Of a stretch of DNA of 64,000 nt, positions 26,764 through 35,679 are shown piece by piece. Numbering within the stretch: the stretch's first letter is position 1; each line of letters opens with the position of its first letter. The position numbers and the translations under genes are program-made. The notes beneath the pieces are model-generated. The model did not search any database, was not told where the DNA came from, and saw only the letters and a program-made list of their open reading frames with translations. The stretch is from Rahnella woolbedingensis (GTDB taxonomy: Bacteria; Pseudomonadota; Gammaproteobacteria; Enterobacterales; Enterobacteriaceae): positions 57,618 to 121,617 of the forward strand of contig NZ_RAHH01000018.1 in the NCBI RefSeq assembly GCF_003602095.1, read 5' to 3'.

Positions 26764-28041
26764 ATGACACCCGCCGATATTGAATTCGACCAGCGCCACA
26801 TCTGGCATCCCTACACGTCCATGACCAAACCACTGCCGGCGTATGCGGTGGAATCCGCGTCCGGCGTGATGTTGCAACTGGCAGATGGCCGCCAGCTGGT
26901 GGACGGTATGTCGTCCTGGTGGGCGGCGATCCACGGATATAACCACCCGCAACTGAATCTGGCCGCGGTCGAACAAATCGGAAAAATGTCACATGTGATG
27001 TTTGGCGGCATCACCCATCCTTCGGCGGTTGCGCTGTCGCGTCGTCTGGTGGAGATGACACCTGCCGGGCTGGAATGCGTGTTTCTGGCAGATTCGGGTT
27101 CGGTTGCCGTAGAAGTGGCGCTGAAAATGGCGATGCAATACTGGCAGGCGCGCGGCGAAAAACGTCAGACCTTGCTGACGCTGCGCAACGGCTATCATGG
27201 CGATACCTTTGGCGCGATGTCTGTGTGCGACCCGCAAAATTCGATGCACAGTTTGTATCAGGGCTATCTGCCGCAGCATCTGTTTGCCGATGCGCCGCAA
27301 AGCCGTTTTGACGGGGAATGGGATGAGGCGGATATCGCGCCGTTCGCCAAAATGCTCGACGAGAATCACAGCAAAATCGCGGCAGTCATTCTGGAACCGG
27401 TGGTTCAGGGCGCAGGCGGGATGCGGATTTATCACCCACTGTACCTAAAACGCGTGCGCAATTTATGCGATCACTACGGCGTGCTGCTGATTGCCGATGA
27501 AATCGCCACCGGTTTTGGTCGCACCGGTAAGCTGTTTGCCTGCGATCATGCAAAAATTTCGCCGGATATTCTTTGTCTCGGCAAGGCGCTGACCGGCGGC
27601 TATATGACGCTTTCCGCCACCTTAACCACGCGCCACGTCGCTGAAGTGATCAGTAACGGCGAGGCCGGATGTTTCATGCACGGCCCGACGTTTATGGGCA
27701 ATCCGCTGGCCTGCGCCGTCGCCAATGCCAGCCTGCGTCTGCTAGCCGAAAATCGCTGGCAGGTTCAGGTTATGAGTATCGCGAAACAACTGAAAGCCGA
27801 ATTGCAGCCGCTGGCGGAACATCCGGCAGTGGCTGATGTGCGGGTGCTGGGCGCAATAGGTGTGGTGGAAATGCGCCAGCCGGTCGATATGGCGCAGTTG
27901 CAGAAGCATTTCGTCGGGCAAGGCGTGTGGATCCGTCCGTTCGGCAAACTGATTTACCTGATGCCGCCGTACATCATTTCGACTGAAGAACTGAGCAGAC
28001 TGACCGGCGCAATCGCCAGCGCACTGGCTGCGCTGTACTGA
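26764..28041 (+). CDS. bioA: Adenosylmethionine-8-amino-7-oxononanoate aminotransferase
   Basis: A 425-residue class III aminotransferase that uses S-adenosylmethionine as amino donor to make 7,8-diaminopelargonate. The N-terminal [22 protein letters not shown], the [12 protein letters not shown] block, [13 protein letters not shown] and the PLP lysine in [12 protein letters not shown] (about 274) are all typical. Length matches E. coli BioA (429). Its TGA stop directly abuts the stop codon of the convergent LysR gene (TGATCA). Confidence 0.96.
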   Translation: MTPADIEFDQRHIWHPYTSMTKPLPAYAVESASGVMLQLADGRQLVDGMSSWWAAIHGYNHPQLNLAAVEQIGKMSHVMFGGITHPSAVALSRRLVEMTPAGLECVFLADSGSVAVEVALKMAMQYWQARGEKRQTLLTLRNGYHGDTFGAMSVCDPQNSMHSLYQGYLPQHLFADAPQSRFDGEWDEADIAPFAKMLDENHSKIAAVILEPVVQGAGGMRIYHPLYLKRVRNLCDHYGVLLIADEIATGFGRTGKLFACDHAKISPDILCLGKALTGGYMTLSATLTTRHVAEVISNGEAGCFMHGPTFMGNPLACAVANASLRLLAENRWQVQVMSIAKQLKAELQPLAEHPAVADVRVLGAIGVVEMRQPVDMAQLQKHFVGQGVWIRPFGKLIYLMPPYIISTEELSRLTGAIASALAALY

Positions 28042-28995
28042 TCAGTTTGCGCTGACTAACCGGTGTGAAGTCGATAACAGCGCGCTCAGTTTTTCACGGC
28101 TGAGCCGCGCTTCTTCATTGAGAAAATCAATCGCCACTTTCAGCGCGGGCGTCGGGTTTTCCGGATACAGCAACGTATAAGACGCACCGCTCGCCACGCA
28201 CAGCGGGAACGGTGCGACAATCCGCCCTGCCTGCAAATCGTCCTCAATTAACGTCAGGTCACCCATCGCCACGCCATATCCCTGCAACGCCGAATTAATC
28301 GCCAGATCCAGCGTATCAAAGTGCTGAGATTTGGCTGAAGGCAGCCCCTGCACGCCCTCTTCCCGCAGCCATAACAGCCAGTCGCGGCGATCCCGCGTCG
28401 GGTGCAACAGCGTTTTGTCCGCCAGATCTGCTACTTTCGTTTGTCCCTGACGACGCGGTAAAAAATCCGGCGTACACACCGGCGTCAGCACTTCATCAAA
28501 CAGATGATGCGCACGGCGAGGCGATTCCGGCGGGCGGCCAAATACCACGGCGGCATCAAAATGCTCACTGCTGAAATCCACTCCGTGCGCGATAGAAGCC
28601 GTCAGTTCAATCTGCATATCTGGCCGGTCATTTTGCAGCTGAATAACGCGCGGCAACAACCAGCGCATCGAACAGGTCGGGCATTTAATCCGCAACGTAT
28701 CCGGGTGTGAACCGACGCGTTTCAGGGCTTCGCCCATCAGTGCCAGCGCCTGCTGTACCGGCGGCAAAAGCTGCGCCCCGCGCGGAGTCAGCATCAGCCC
28801 TCTGGCCTGACGCAAAAACAACGGATAGCCGAGCGTGGCCTCCAGTCCGGTTACCTGCCGGCTGACCGCGCCCTGCGTAATGTGCAACAGCGAGGCGGCG
28901 TGGGTGAGATTCAGCGTCTGCGCGACCACAGCGAAGGTTTTCAGCACGTTGAGCGAGGGTAAATTCAGATACGGCAGTTCAGGCGAAAAGCTCAC
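28042..28995 (-). CDS. LysR-type transcriptional regulator (GcvA-like)
   Basis: A 317-residue regulator. The winged helix-turn-helix occupies residues about 12-75 (LNLTHAASLLHITQGAVSRQVTGLEATLGYPLFLR), followed by a LysR substrate domain starting near residue 98 (LRIKCPTCSMRWLLPRV), which resembles the GcvA/AmpR group. It is divergent from the YbdL-like aminotransferase 157 bp away and is the most likely regulator of that gene and the binding protein behind it. The effector is unknown. Confidence 0.85.
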   Translation of the reverse strand: MSFSPELPYLNLPSLNVLKTFAVVAQTLNLTHAASLLHITQGAVSRQVTGLEATLGYPLFLRQARGLMLTPRGAQLLPPVQQALALMGEALKRVGSHPDTLRIKCPTCSMRWLLPRVIQLQNDRPDMQIELTASIAHGVDFSSEHFDAAVVFGRPPESPRRAHHLFDEVLTPVCTPDFLPRRQGQTKVADLADKTLLHPTRDRRDWLLWLREEGVQGLPSAKSQHFDTLDLAINSALQGYGVAMGDLTLIEDDLQAGRIVAPFPLCVASGASYTLLYPENPTPALKVAIDFLNEEARLSREKLSALLSTSHRLVSAN

Positions 28996-29152
28996 AGTTA
29001 CCTCGTTAGAAACGTCACAAAGCCATGACTTCAGATCATAACGAGTATGACAAACTTTCCATTGTCGGCACAGGGGAACTGTTGCTTAATCATTCAACAC
29101 CCTTTTTTACCTTCTCATGGCCGCCCGGCCTGTTTTTTTTTGGGGAAATGCT

Positions 29153-30307
29153 ATGAAGAGCACCATGTCGCCGCAGTCTAAATTACCGGACGTCGGTACC
29201 ACTATTTTTACCGTTATCGGCCAGCTCAGCGCCGAGCATAATGCCCTGAATTTATCGCAGGGTGCGCCAAACTTTTCCTGTCAGCCCGCGCTGATTGAAA
29301 GCGTCACCAAAGCCATGCGCGAAGGTCATAACCAGTATGCGCCGATGAGCGGCGTGGCAGCATTACGTCATGCGCTTTCCGCCAAAGTCGAAGCACTTTA
29401 CGGCTGCAAATACGATGCCGACAGCGAAGTGACGGTGGTGGCCAGCGCCAGCGAAGGCCTGTATTGCGCCATCAGCGCGTTGGTCCATCCGGGCGATGAG
29501 GTGATCTATTTCGAACCGTCGTTTGACAGCTACGCGCCGATTGTTCGTTTGCAGGGCGCGAAACCGGTCGCCATCGGCCTGTCGATGGACGATTTCAGCA
29601 TCGACTGGGATCAGGTAGCGAGTGCGATCAACAACCGCACCCGGATGATCATCATCAACAGCCCGCACAATCCGACCGGCGCGATTTTCACGGATTTTGA
29701 TATCGAACGTCTGACCGCACTGACCAAAGACACCGACATCGTGATTTTGTCCGATGAAGTGTATGAGCATGTGGTGTTCGACGGCGAGCGTCATGAAAGC
29801 ATGGCCTGCCATCCGCAACTGGCCGAACGCAGTGTGATTGTGTCGTCGTTCGGTAAGACTTATCACGTCACCGGCTGGCGCGTGGGCTATTGCCTGGCCC
29901 CGGCGGAACTGATGGATGAAATCCGTAAAGTGCATCAGTTTATGATGTTCTCCGCTGATACGCCGATGCAGGTGGCTTTCGCTGAAGCACTGGCAGATCC
30001 GCAAAGTTATTTAGGTCTGGCGGATTTTTATCAGCAAAAGCGCGACCTGCTGGCCGAAGCGCTCAGCGAATCCCGCTTTGAATTACTGCCAAGTCGTGGC
30101 AGCTTCTTTATGCTGGCGCGTTTTAGTCATTTCAGCCCGCTGACCGACGATGAATTTGTGCTGAGCCTGATCCGCGATCATCAGATTGCCACCATTCCGC
30201 TCTCGGCTTTTTATAGCAATAACAAACCCACTGGGCTTATCCGCCTGAGTTTCGCCAAAGATAACGACACGCTGTACGAAGGTGCACGCCGCCTGTGTCG
30301 CGTCTGA
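29153..30307 (+). CDS. Methionine aminotransferase, YbdL-like
   Basis: A 384-residue PLP-dependent aminotransferase of fold type I, close to E. coli YbdL (386 residues), which transaminates methionine. Shared blocks include SKLPDVGTTIFT, QYAPMSGVAALR, NSPHNPTGA, the PLP lysine motif SSFGKTYHVTGWRVGYC and RKVHQFMMFS. The start at 29153 follows GGGGAAATGCT; an upstream extension of 12 codons has no family support. It is followed at 40 bp by a periplasmic binding protein, and a divergent LysR gene probably controls both. Confidence 0.85.
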   Translation: MKSTMSPQSKLPDVGTTIFTVIGQLSAEHNALNLSQGAPNFSCQPALIESVTKAMREGHNQYAPMSGVAALRHALSAKVEALYGCKYDADSEVTVVASASEGLYCAISALVHPGDEVIYFEPSFDSYAPIVRLQGAKPVAIGLSMDDFSIDWDQVASAINNRTRMIIINSPHNPTGAIFTDFDIERLTALTKDTDIVILSDEVYEHVVFDGERHESMACHPQLAERSVIVSSFGKTYHVTGWRVGYCLAPAELMDEIRKVHQFMMFSADTPMQVAFAEALADPQSYLGLADFYQQKRDLLAEALSESRFELLPSRGSFFMLARFSHFSPLTDDEFVLSLIRDHQIATIPLSAFYSNNKPTGLIRLSFAKDNDTLYEGARRLCRV

Positions 30308-30347
30308 GCCTTTAATTTATATCAATCACGCTGGGGAATTGTGAATA

Positions 30348-31127
30348 ATGAAAAAGTTGAAAATCGCATTGCTGTTAGGTTGTGCCGTGGCCTCTTTCTC
30401 CGCACTGGCGGACGGTTCCACACTCAAATTTGGTCTGGAAGCACAATATCCACCGTTTGAATCCAAAAGCGCGACCGGCGAGTTACAAGGTTTTGATATC
30501 GATCTGGGCAACGCGGTATGTGCCGCCGCCAGCGTGAAATGCGAATGGTTTGATACGTCATTTGACGGTCTGATTGCGGCACTTCAGGCACGTAAATTTG
30601 ATGCGATCAACTCGGCCATGAACGTGACCGACAAACGTCGTCAGGCGATTGATTTTACTAACGTGATTTACCGCGTGCCGAGCAAACTTATCGCGAAGAA
30701 AGATTCCGGCCTGTTGCCATCCGTAGAATCGCTGAAAGGCAAACACATCGGCGTGTTACAGGGTTCGATTCAGGAAAGCTACGCGCAGGCGCACTGGGCA
30801 CCGAAAGGCGTGGATATCGTCTCTTATCAGGATCAGAACCAGGTGTATCTGGACTTATCTTCCGGTCGTCTCGACGGCACCTTAGTACTGGCACCAGCCG
30901 GTCAGAGCGGTTTCCTGTCGCGTCCGGACGGTAAGGATTACGGCTTTGTCGGCGACGCCGTACGTGACGACAAAATCCTCGGCAGCGGCATTGCGTTCGG
31001 CCTGCGTAAAGGCGATACCCAGATGAAAGAGAAACTCGATACCGCTATCGCGAAAGTGCAAAAAGATGGCGTCGTGAAAGAGCTGTCGAAGAAATACTTT
31101 GGCGATATTGATGTGAGCGTGAAGTAA
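30348..31127 (+). CDS. Periplasmic basic/polar amino-acid binding protein
   Basis: A 259-residue extracellular solute-binding protein, family 3. A signal peptide covers residues 1-21 (cleavage after SALA). The core LKFGLEAQYPPFESKSATGELQGFDIDLG and FDGLIAALQARKFDAI is typical of the ArgT/HisJ/ArtJ group. There is no permease or ATPase gene in the neighbourhood, so it must share a transporter encoded elsewhere. Its place behind a methionine-type aminotransferase hints at an amino-acid scavenging unit, which is inference. Confidence 0.85.
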   Translation: MKKLKIALLLGCAVASFSALADGSTLKFGLEAQYPPFESKSATGELQGFDIDLGNAVCAAASVKCEWFDTSFDGLIAALQARKFDAINSAMNVTDKRRQAIDFTNVIYRVPSKLIAKKDSGLLPSVESLKGKHIGVLQGSIQESYAQAHWAPKGVDIVSYQDQNQVYLDLSSGRLDGTLVLAPAGQSGFLSRPDGKDYGFVGDAVRDDKILGSGIAFGLRKGDTQMKEKLDTAIAKVQKDGVVKELSKKYFGDIDVSVK

Positions 31128-31185
31128 GACATTGTAAGGGCAATGCCGGTTGACACAATCAGCTGGCATTATCAGCTAATCCCCT

Positions 31186-31467
31186 TTATTTCACCGTAAC
31201 CCTTGCCGTTAATGGCATCACGACATTTGCTCCTTCCGGGCAACCACAGGCCACAACATCCCCTTCCAGCGCAATGGGTACGCCATTAATTAACTGCTGA
31301 TTAGGACCTTCAGGAATAATATTCCCCATTCCTGTCAGGCAGACCGGACAGGATGCCCGCATTCCGATTAGCGTTGTGGGAAAACCGTCGATGGTCATGG
31401 TCGCTACACCGTCTAACACTTTGCCACCGGTGGATGTTGGGGACGTTTTAACAATGGCTTTGCGCAT
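31186..31467 (-). CDS. PAAR-domain protein (type VI spike tip)
   Basis: A 93-residue protein consisting of a PAAR domain, the cone that sits on the VgrG trimer and carries effectors. It shows repeated turn elements (GGKVLDGVATMTIDGFPTTLIGMRASCPVC, NGVPIALEGDVVACGCPEGANVV) and the cysteines expected to bind zinc. There is no C-terminal toxin extension. AAGGAACAAT precedes the start. It is the last gene of the vgrG transcription unit, 48 bp after the unknown 411-residue protein. Confidence 0.85.
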   Translation of the reverse strand: MRKAIVKTSPTSTGGKVLDGVATMTIDGFPTTLIGMRASCPVCLTGMGNIIPEGPNQQLINGVPIALEGDVVACGCPEGANVVMPLTARVTVK

Positions 31468-31515
31468 GATTGTTCCTTATATCAGGGATCAGGAAAATAT
31501 TTCTTCTAAAAATAT

Positions 31516-32751
31516 TTACCAAAACAATGGATAATCCAGAAGGCTATATTGCAATGGGTTTTCTCTGGCATCTTTCGCCTGCTGTTCTTCCAATGCCTTC
31601 TGATGTTTCAAAACTCCCAGAGTTGTGTATAAATCATTTTCACTCAATACCTTAGTAATAAATAAAAATAGCTTTCTGCGATCTAATGCACGGGGGAATT
31701 CAGCCGGAAGATCAGTATGGTTTTTTTGTGAAATACCGGCACTTTCACCCGCACGTTGCCCATCACGGGTCGCGGCATCATCATGATCCTGATTCCCGGA
31801 AGATGGATCCATATGGGCGAACTCAATCATTCTGTCCGATCCGAGTTCGAGTTGATAGCCAACAATCCCCCAGTTTAAATTAGAAAAACCTTCGTTACTG
31901 TAAATCCGGCCATCATTACCGATGCGTATCATTTCTGCATAAAGTTTTTTAATCGGTGCCTTAAAATCATAAATGCTGATATTACTGTCTCCCCATTCAA
32001 TATTGGATGGGTCTTTCGCCTTAAGACTTTCATCTATCCAATAATCTCCATCGTACAAATCAGTTCCCCAATCGCCAATAAAAAATTCAGCGGTATTATT
32101 TGCTCTTCTATAAAAAACAGTATTATTCTTATCTATCGTAGGTGCCATCACACCCAACTTACCCAGAACACTCTTATCCCCATTTTTATAAGCATCATGA
32201 ATTTCTTTAAGTTCAGGAAGAGTTGAAGTGGTGTACTTCTCAACCAAATCAATGAAGTATGAGATAACACTTTGTGCAACCTGTAACTTGATATTAATAA
32301 TGTTTTTTTTCGTATTCCCGACGATTTCCTCAGTCTTGAATTTGCTGATCTCTTTGATTATCAAAACACCTTTCCAGTATCCCCCTCCAAAAAATGCAGC
32401 ACTGCCAAAGGGATCAGCCCAAACCACCAATGAATAGGCTTTTTCATACTCTTTTTTGGTGATGGGAAATTCTAGCGGCATCGAGCATTGTGCTAAAACC
32501 TGCCACGGCAACCCACCCTCGCTGTCGAACATGATGGAATTTTTTTCCATCGGTTCAATAAATTTAATGTCAGGTGGAACTGAAAAAATAACTTTGTGTT
32601 GGGACTCAGTATATAAACAATAGTTTATAATAATTAATTTTCTTCCAAAATCCTCTATATTAGGAGAAGGCTGCTTTCCATCATCTAGCTCTAACTTTAA
32701 AACCCAACGCTCTAGAACACCATTACTATCTTTACTAAATATATTACCCAT
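31516..32751 (-). CDS. Unrecognised protein, candidate type VI effector
   Basis: A 411-residue protein that I cannot match to a known family. GGAGG lies 4 nt before the ATG at 32751; the open frame upstream starts with TTG and has no ribosome site. It has no signal peptide or clear membrane segment. It is rich in aromatic and charged residues, with a central block FYRRANNTAEFFIGDWGTDLYDGDYW and a polar, glutamine-rich C-terminal region (about 340-411). Its place between vgrG and PAAR is where effectors are normally encoded. The gene is visibly AT-rich compared with the surrounding core genes. Adaptor or structural roles cannot be excluded. Confidence 0.6.
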   Translation of the reverse strand: MGNIFSKDSNGVLERWVLKLELDDGKQPSPNIEDFGRKLIIINYCLYTESQHKVIFSVPPDIKFIEPMEKNSIMFDSEGGLPWQVLAQCSMPLEFPITKKEYEKAYSLVVWADPFGSAAFFGGGYWKGVLIIKEISKFKTEEIVGNTKKNIINIKLQVAQSVISYFIDLVEKYTTSTLPELKEIHDAYKNGDKSVLGKLGVMAPTIDKNNTVFYRRANNTAEFFIGDWGTDLYDGDYWIDESLKAKDPSNIEWGDSNISIYDFKAPIKKLYAEMIRIGNDGRIYSNEGFSNLNWGIVGYQLELGSDRMIEFAHMDPSSGNQDHDDAATRDGQRAGESAGISQKNHTDLPAEFPRALDRRKLFLFITKVLSENDLYTTLGVLKHQKALEEQQAKDARENPLQYSLLDYPLFW

Positions 32752-32946
32752 CCTACCTCCGTGTTTAATTACAAAGATCTTCTTCAAACCCTAATGAGTA
32801 AAAATCGCAGTGAAAATACATAAGTTTGTAATTAACACTAACTATGACTTGCATATATTCTATTTGGTAACGACATTTAACTTAAGATATTAATATTTAA
32901 CCATCTGCACCCCAATCAACATCAATTAATATCATGGATGCACTGG
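32752..32946. other. AT-rich gap inside the vgrG cluster
   Basis: 195 bp of very AT-rich sequence with no frame. The gap separates the small membrane protein from the candidate effector and may hold a separate promoter for the effector and PAAR genes. Confidence 0.4.
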
Positions 32947-33333
32947 TTATAATGAATACATCACATGTTCAACGAACCCCATCGAGTAAAAACTCCAGTG
33001 ATAATTGGTCATATAAACGTGACCAATTGAAGTGTCATAGTCATAAACTACCAAATTCATATATGAAGATTTATACCTGCAAGTAACACTTGACCAAAAC
33101 ATTGACAAAAACCATTTTGTATAAAAAACTCCAATATAATTTTTTGTTTCTGAGTCCAGACAAATAACGTGTCCTGAAGCATCAGGTATCGTTATGCTCA
33201 ACTCATATTTAACGCCAACTGGAACCAACTCATTTAACGATCGCCAAATTGCAAAACGCATTCCTCCTTCTATTACAAAAATGCCCAACAATACGATACA
33301 AATCGCAATTCCTAATTTTTTCCGCATTTCCAT
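32947..33333 (-). CDS. Small membrane-anchored protein in the vgrG cluster
   Basis: A 128-residue protein, not recognised. Residues about 7-27 form one transmembrane helix (LGIAICIVLLGIFVIEGGM); the rest is a soluble domain predicted to face the periplasm, with two cysteines (HVICLDS and VTCRYKS). It starts 4 bp after the vgrG stop and its AAGGA site lies inside the end of vgrG, so it is translationally coupled. A membrane-anchored periplasmic immunity protein, or an adaptor, would fit such a position; neither is shown. Confidence 0.6.
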   Translation of the reverse strand: MEMRKKLGIAICIVLLGIFVIEGGMRFAIWRSLNELVPVGVKYELSITIPDASGHVICLDSETKNYIGVFYTKWFLSMFWSSVTCRYKSSYMNLVVYDYDTSIGHVYMTNYHWSFYSMGFVEHVMYSL

Positions 33334-33337
33334 TTAA

Positions 33338-35452
33338 CTATCCTTCCACTTCTAGTTTCAGCGTCTTCAGCACAATCAACTCGCTACCTTCAATGGAAAT
33401 AGAAAGACCTTTTAGGGAAATATGTCCATCACTTGTTAACGTTAATGACGCCGCTCCGGCATGAAGTTCAATGCCCTGACTGGCCTGAATGATTTTGGTG
33501 CCTCCGCAGATATCTTTGCTGTTGGTCCCGGAAAATAGATTTAATAATGTCCCTGCATTCAGTGTAATAATGCCGCCAGCATTAACGGTTTTAGCCCCAA
33601 GCGTTGAACTGGTATCGGTCAGATTGACGTGTTCAGTTCTGCTCCCTTCAACCCTCAGAATCATGTTTCCACTTCCCGGCGTAATACCATGCACTCCTGC
33701 TGAAAAAGCGAGGTTTTTCATGGGTTCTCCAGCACGATCCTGATATTTTGCCAAATCCATATTACGGAACCCATCACCAAAACTTTTACCGACAGACCAC
33801 ACGCAGTTTCCGCCGACATAGGTATTTTGCGTTCCATCGACATGAACCACATTATTTTTAGTCACCAGTGTCGCACTGTTCCCCTGCACTTTATCGACAG
33901 AATGCCGTTTAGTCAGGCTGGTGCGATCGTTGTTGATAACGTGGTTCATGTCCTTTTCGGCGTGGATATAAACCTCTTCCTGGGACGGAGCATCTTCAAA
34001 TCGCAACTCGTTATAGCCGTCACCTTTGTAGGTTTTTGAGCGTATAGCCGTTTGCGTTTTCGTCGCAGGAAGATTGCCGGGAGTAAGATTATTGGCGTGA
34101 TAGGTTCTGCCGGTGATGATGGGCTGGTCGGGATCGCCGTTTAAGAAATCGACAATCACTTCCTGCCCGACACGGGGTATGGCGATGTTACCGAACCCGC
34201 TTCCCGCCCATGCCTGCGAGACACGCACCCAGCAAGAACTGGATTGGTCGGCATTGTTATATCTGTCCCATGCAAATTTCACCCGCACCCGGCCATGTTT
34301 GTCACAGTAAATTTCTTCACCTGCCGGACCGGTGACCAGCGCGATTTGCGGCCCATCGATACGGGGTTTTGGCAAGGGTTCAGGCCGCCATGTCTGACTC
34401 CCTGGAATGACTTTAAACTGAGTGTTTAACGTCGTTCCTTGTCCTGTATGGCCGATCAGCGCCTGCGGTTGCTCACCATGCATATCGACGGTGACAACCT
34501 GCCAGCAATCATTTAAGTCTTCCCGGGGGTGATCGATCAGGGTAAAACATATCCCTGGTTGTAACTGTGGCGAGTTCGATATGCCGACGGCAAAATCAAC
34601 CTCGTTACGCCAGCCATCAAGCTGATAACGCGCGAAATCCGCGCCATGCTGTTCATCTTTAAAGCGCCCCGGATAATCGTAAAATTCATATTCCGGTCGC
34701 TGATAAGGCATACGTTCCGGCACATGCTGATACTCGGCCTGCCAGTTGGGTGCTTTAAAAGTGTAATCTTTAGTCGTGACCTGAGCAGGACGGATTTGGG
34801 CATTACGACGAAAATGGTTTATGCAGTAAGTCTCTGCCTCAGAGGCGGCATTCGGATTGTAGGGCAGCGCAGCAATCAACGGTAAACCCGCGCGATCGTC
34901 GTTAAATATTAATCGCTGGTCGTCGCCCTCAAGATCTTCCTGCTCATAAAAAAACACGCCTTCTTCAGCGGCCAGACGTGAAATAAACGCGTAATCAGTT
35001 TCCATAAACTGTACGCAAAATTCACGCTGCGGATGTGCATTGAGCAACACTTCTTCATGGCTGCTGATATCCATTTCTGTCAGAAGCTTACCAATAATAG
35101 TTTTGGGATCGGAATTCTGAAAGCTGCGGCAGTTTCTACGCTGACTGCTACGCCAGAAAAAGGGGCGAAGAGTCATCTGATATACCGTCTGGTGCTTGCC
35201 GGTATCACCCTGTTCACAGCCGGTGATAACACCTTTAACACGTCGCATGAGGAGTTCGTCTTGCCAGATTGTCAGCACACCGGTTTCATCGAGGATATCT
35301 TCAAAAACAATAGCCTGATCGGCGCTGGCCGCACTGATATCCAGAATAAAAAGTGAAGAGTAAGACTGGCTCAGATGGAAATCGACAACGACAAATTTTT
35401 CAGCTGCCAGACCGTCGATTTCAAATGTAAATCGCGTTCCTGATGATGACAT
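33338..35452 (-). CDS. vgrG: Type VI secretion spike protein VgrG (TssI)
   Basis: A 704-residue VgrG. The N-terminal gp27-like part runs to about residue 370 (FAVVDFHLSQSYSSLF-type start, EGVFFYEQEDLEGDDQRLIF). The gp5-like OB domain follows (GEEIYCDKHGRVRVKFAWDR, SCWVRVSQAWAGSGFGNIAIPRVGQEVIVDFLNGDPDQPIITGR). The C-terminal beta-prism comes last (VHVDGTQNTYVGGNCVW to the end). There is no extra C-terminal enzymatic domain. GGGGAATAAATA precedes the start. It heads a minus-strand unit with a small membrane protein, the candidate effector and PAAR, and is divergent from tssF. Confidence 0.93.
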   Translation of the reverse strand: MSSSGTRFTFEIDGLAAEKFVVVDFHLSQSYSSLFILDISAASADQAIVFEDILDETGVLTIWQDELLMRRVKGVITGCEQGDTGKHQTVYQMTLRPFFWRSSQRRNCRSFQNSDPKTIIGKLLTEMDISSHEEVLLNAHPQREFCVQFMETDYAFISRLAAEEGVFFYEQEDLEGDDQRLIFNDDRAGLPLIAALPYNPNAASEAETYCINHFRRNAQIRPAQVTTKDYTFKAPNWQAEYQHVPERMPYQRPEYEFYDYPGRFKDEQHGADFARYQLDGWRNEVDFAVGISNSPQLQPGICFTLIDHPREDLNDCWQVVTVDMHGEQPQALIGHTGQGTTLNTQFKVIPGSQTWRPEPLPKPRIDGPQIALVTGPAGEEIYCDKHGRVRVKFAWDRYNNADQSSSCWVRVSQAWAGSGFGNIAIPRVGQEVIVDFLNGDPDQPIITGRTYHANNLTPGNLPATKTQTAIRSKTYKGDGYNELRFEDAPSQEEVYIHAEKDMNHVINNDRTSLTKRHSVDKVQGNSATLVTKNNVVHVDGTQNTYVGGNCVWSVGKSFGDGFRNMDLAKYQDRAGEPMKNLAFSAGVHGITPGSGNMILRVEGSRTEHVNLTDTSSTLGAKTVNAGGIITLNAGTLLNLFSGTNSKDICGGTKIIQASQGIELHAGAASLTLTSDGHISLKGLSISIEGSELIVLKTLKLEVEG

Positions 35453-35679
35453 TATTTATTCCCCGGCTTTCACGCAGTTTTCATTCCATGAACATTTATG
35501 TAACACATTCAACTTAGTGTTGTATTTAAACCCAACCATTACTTTGAATAAAATTTTATGACGCTATTTATAGCATTTAATTGAATACCCATTTTTATCT
35601 CCGCAATTTGATTCTCATCAATTTTATGACATTAAAAAAAGGCATTATTGGGATTAAACACCCCCTGGGAGAAATAAAC
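35453..35679. promoter_or_regulatory. AT-rich divergent promoter region of vgrG and tssF
   Basis: 227 bp of strongly AT-rich sequence between the divergent vgrG and tssF. It must contain both promoters, but no specific operator stands out. AT-richness of this sort is typical for H-NS-silenced acquired islands. Confidence 0.4.

Noticed and set aside
31136..31180. Terminator between the binding protein and PAAR gene
   Set aside because: AATGCC/GGCATT can pair, but the stem is imperfect and no T run follows on either strand.
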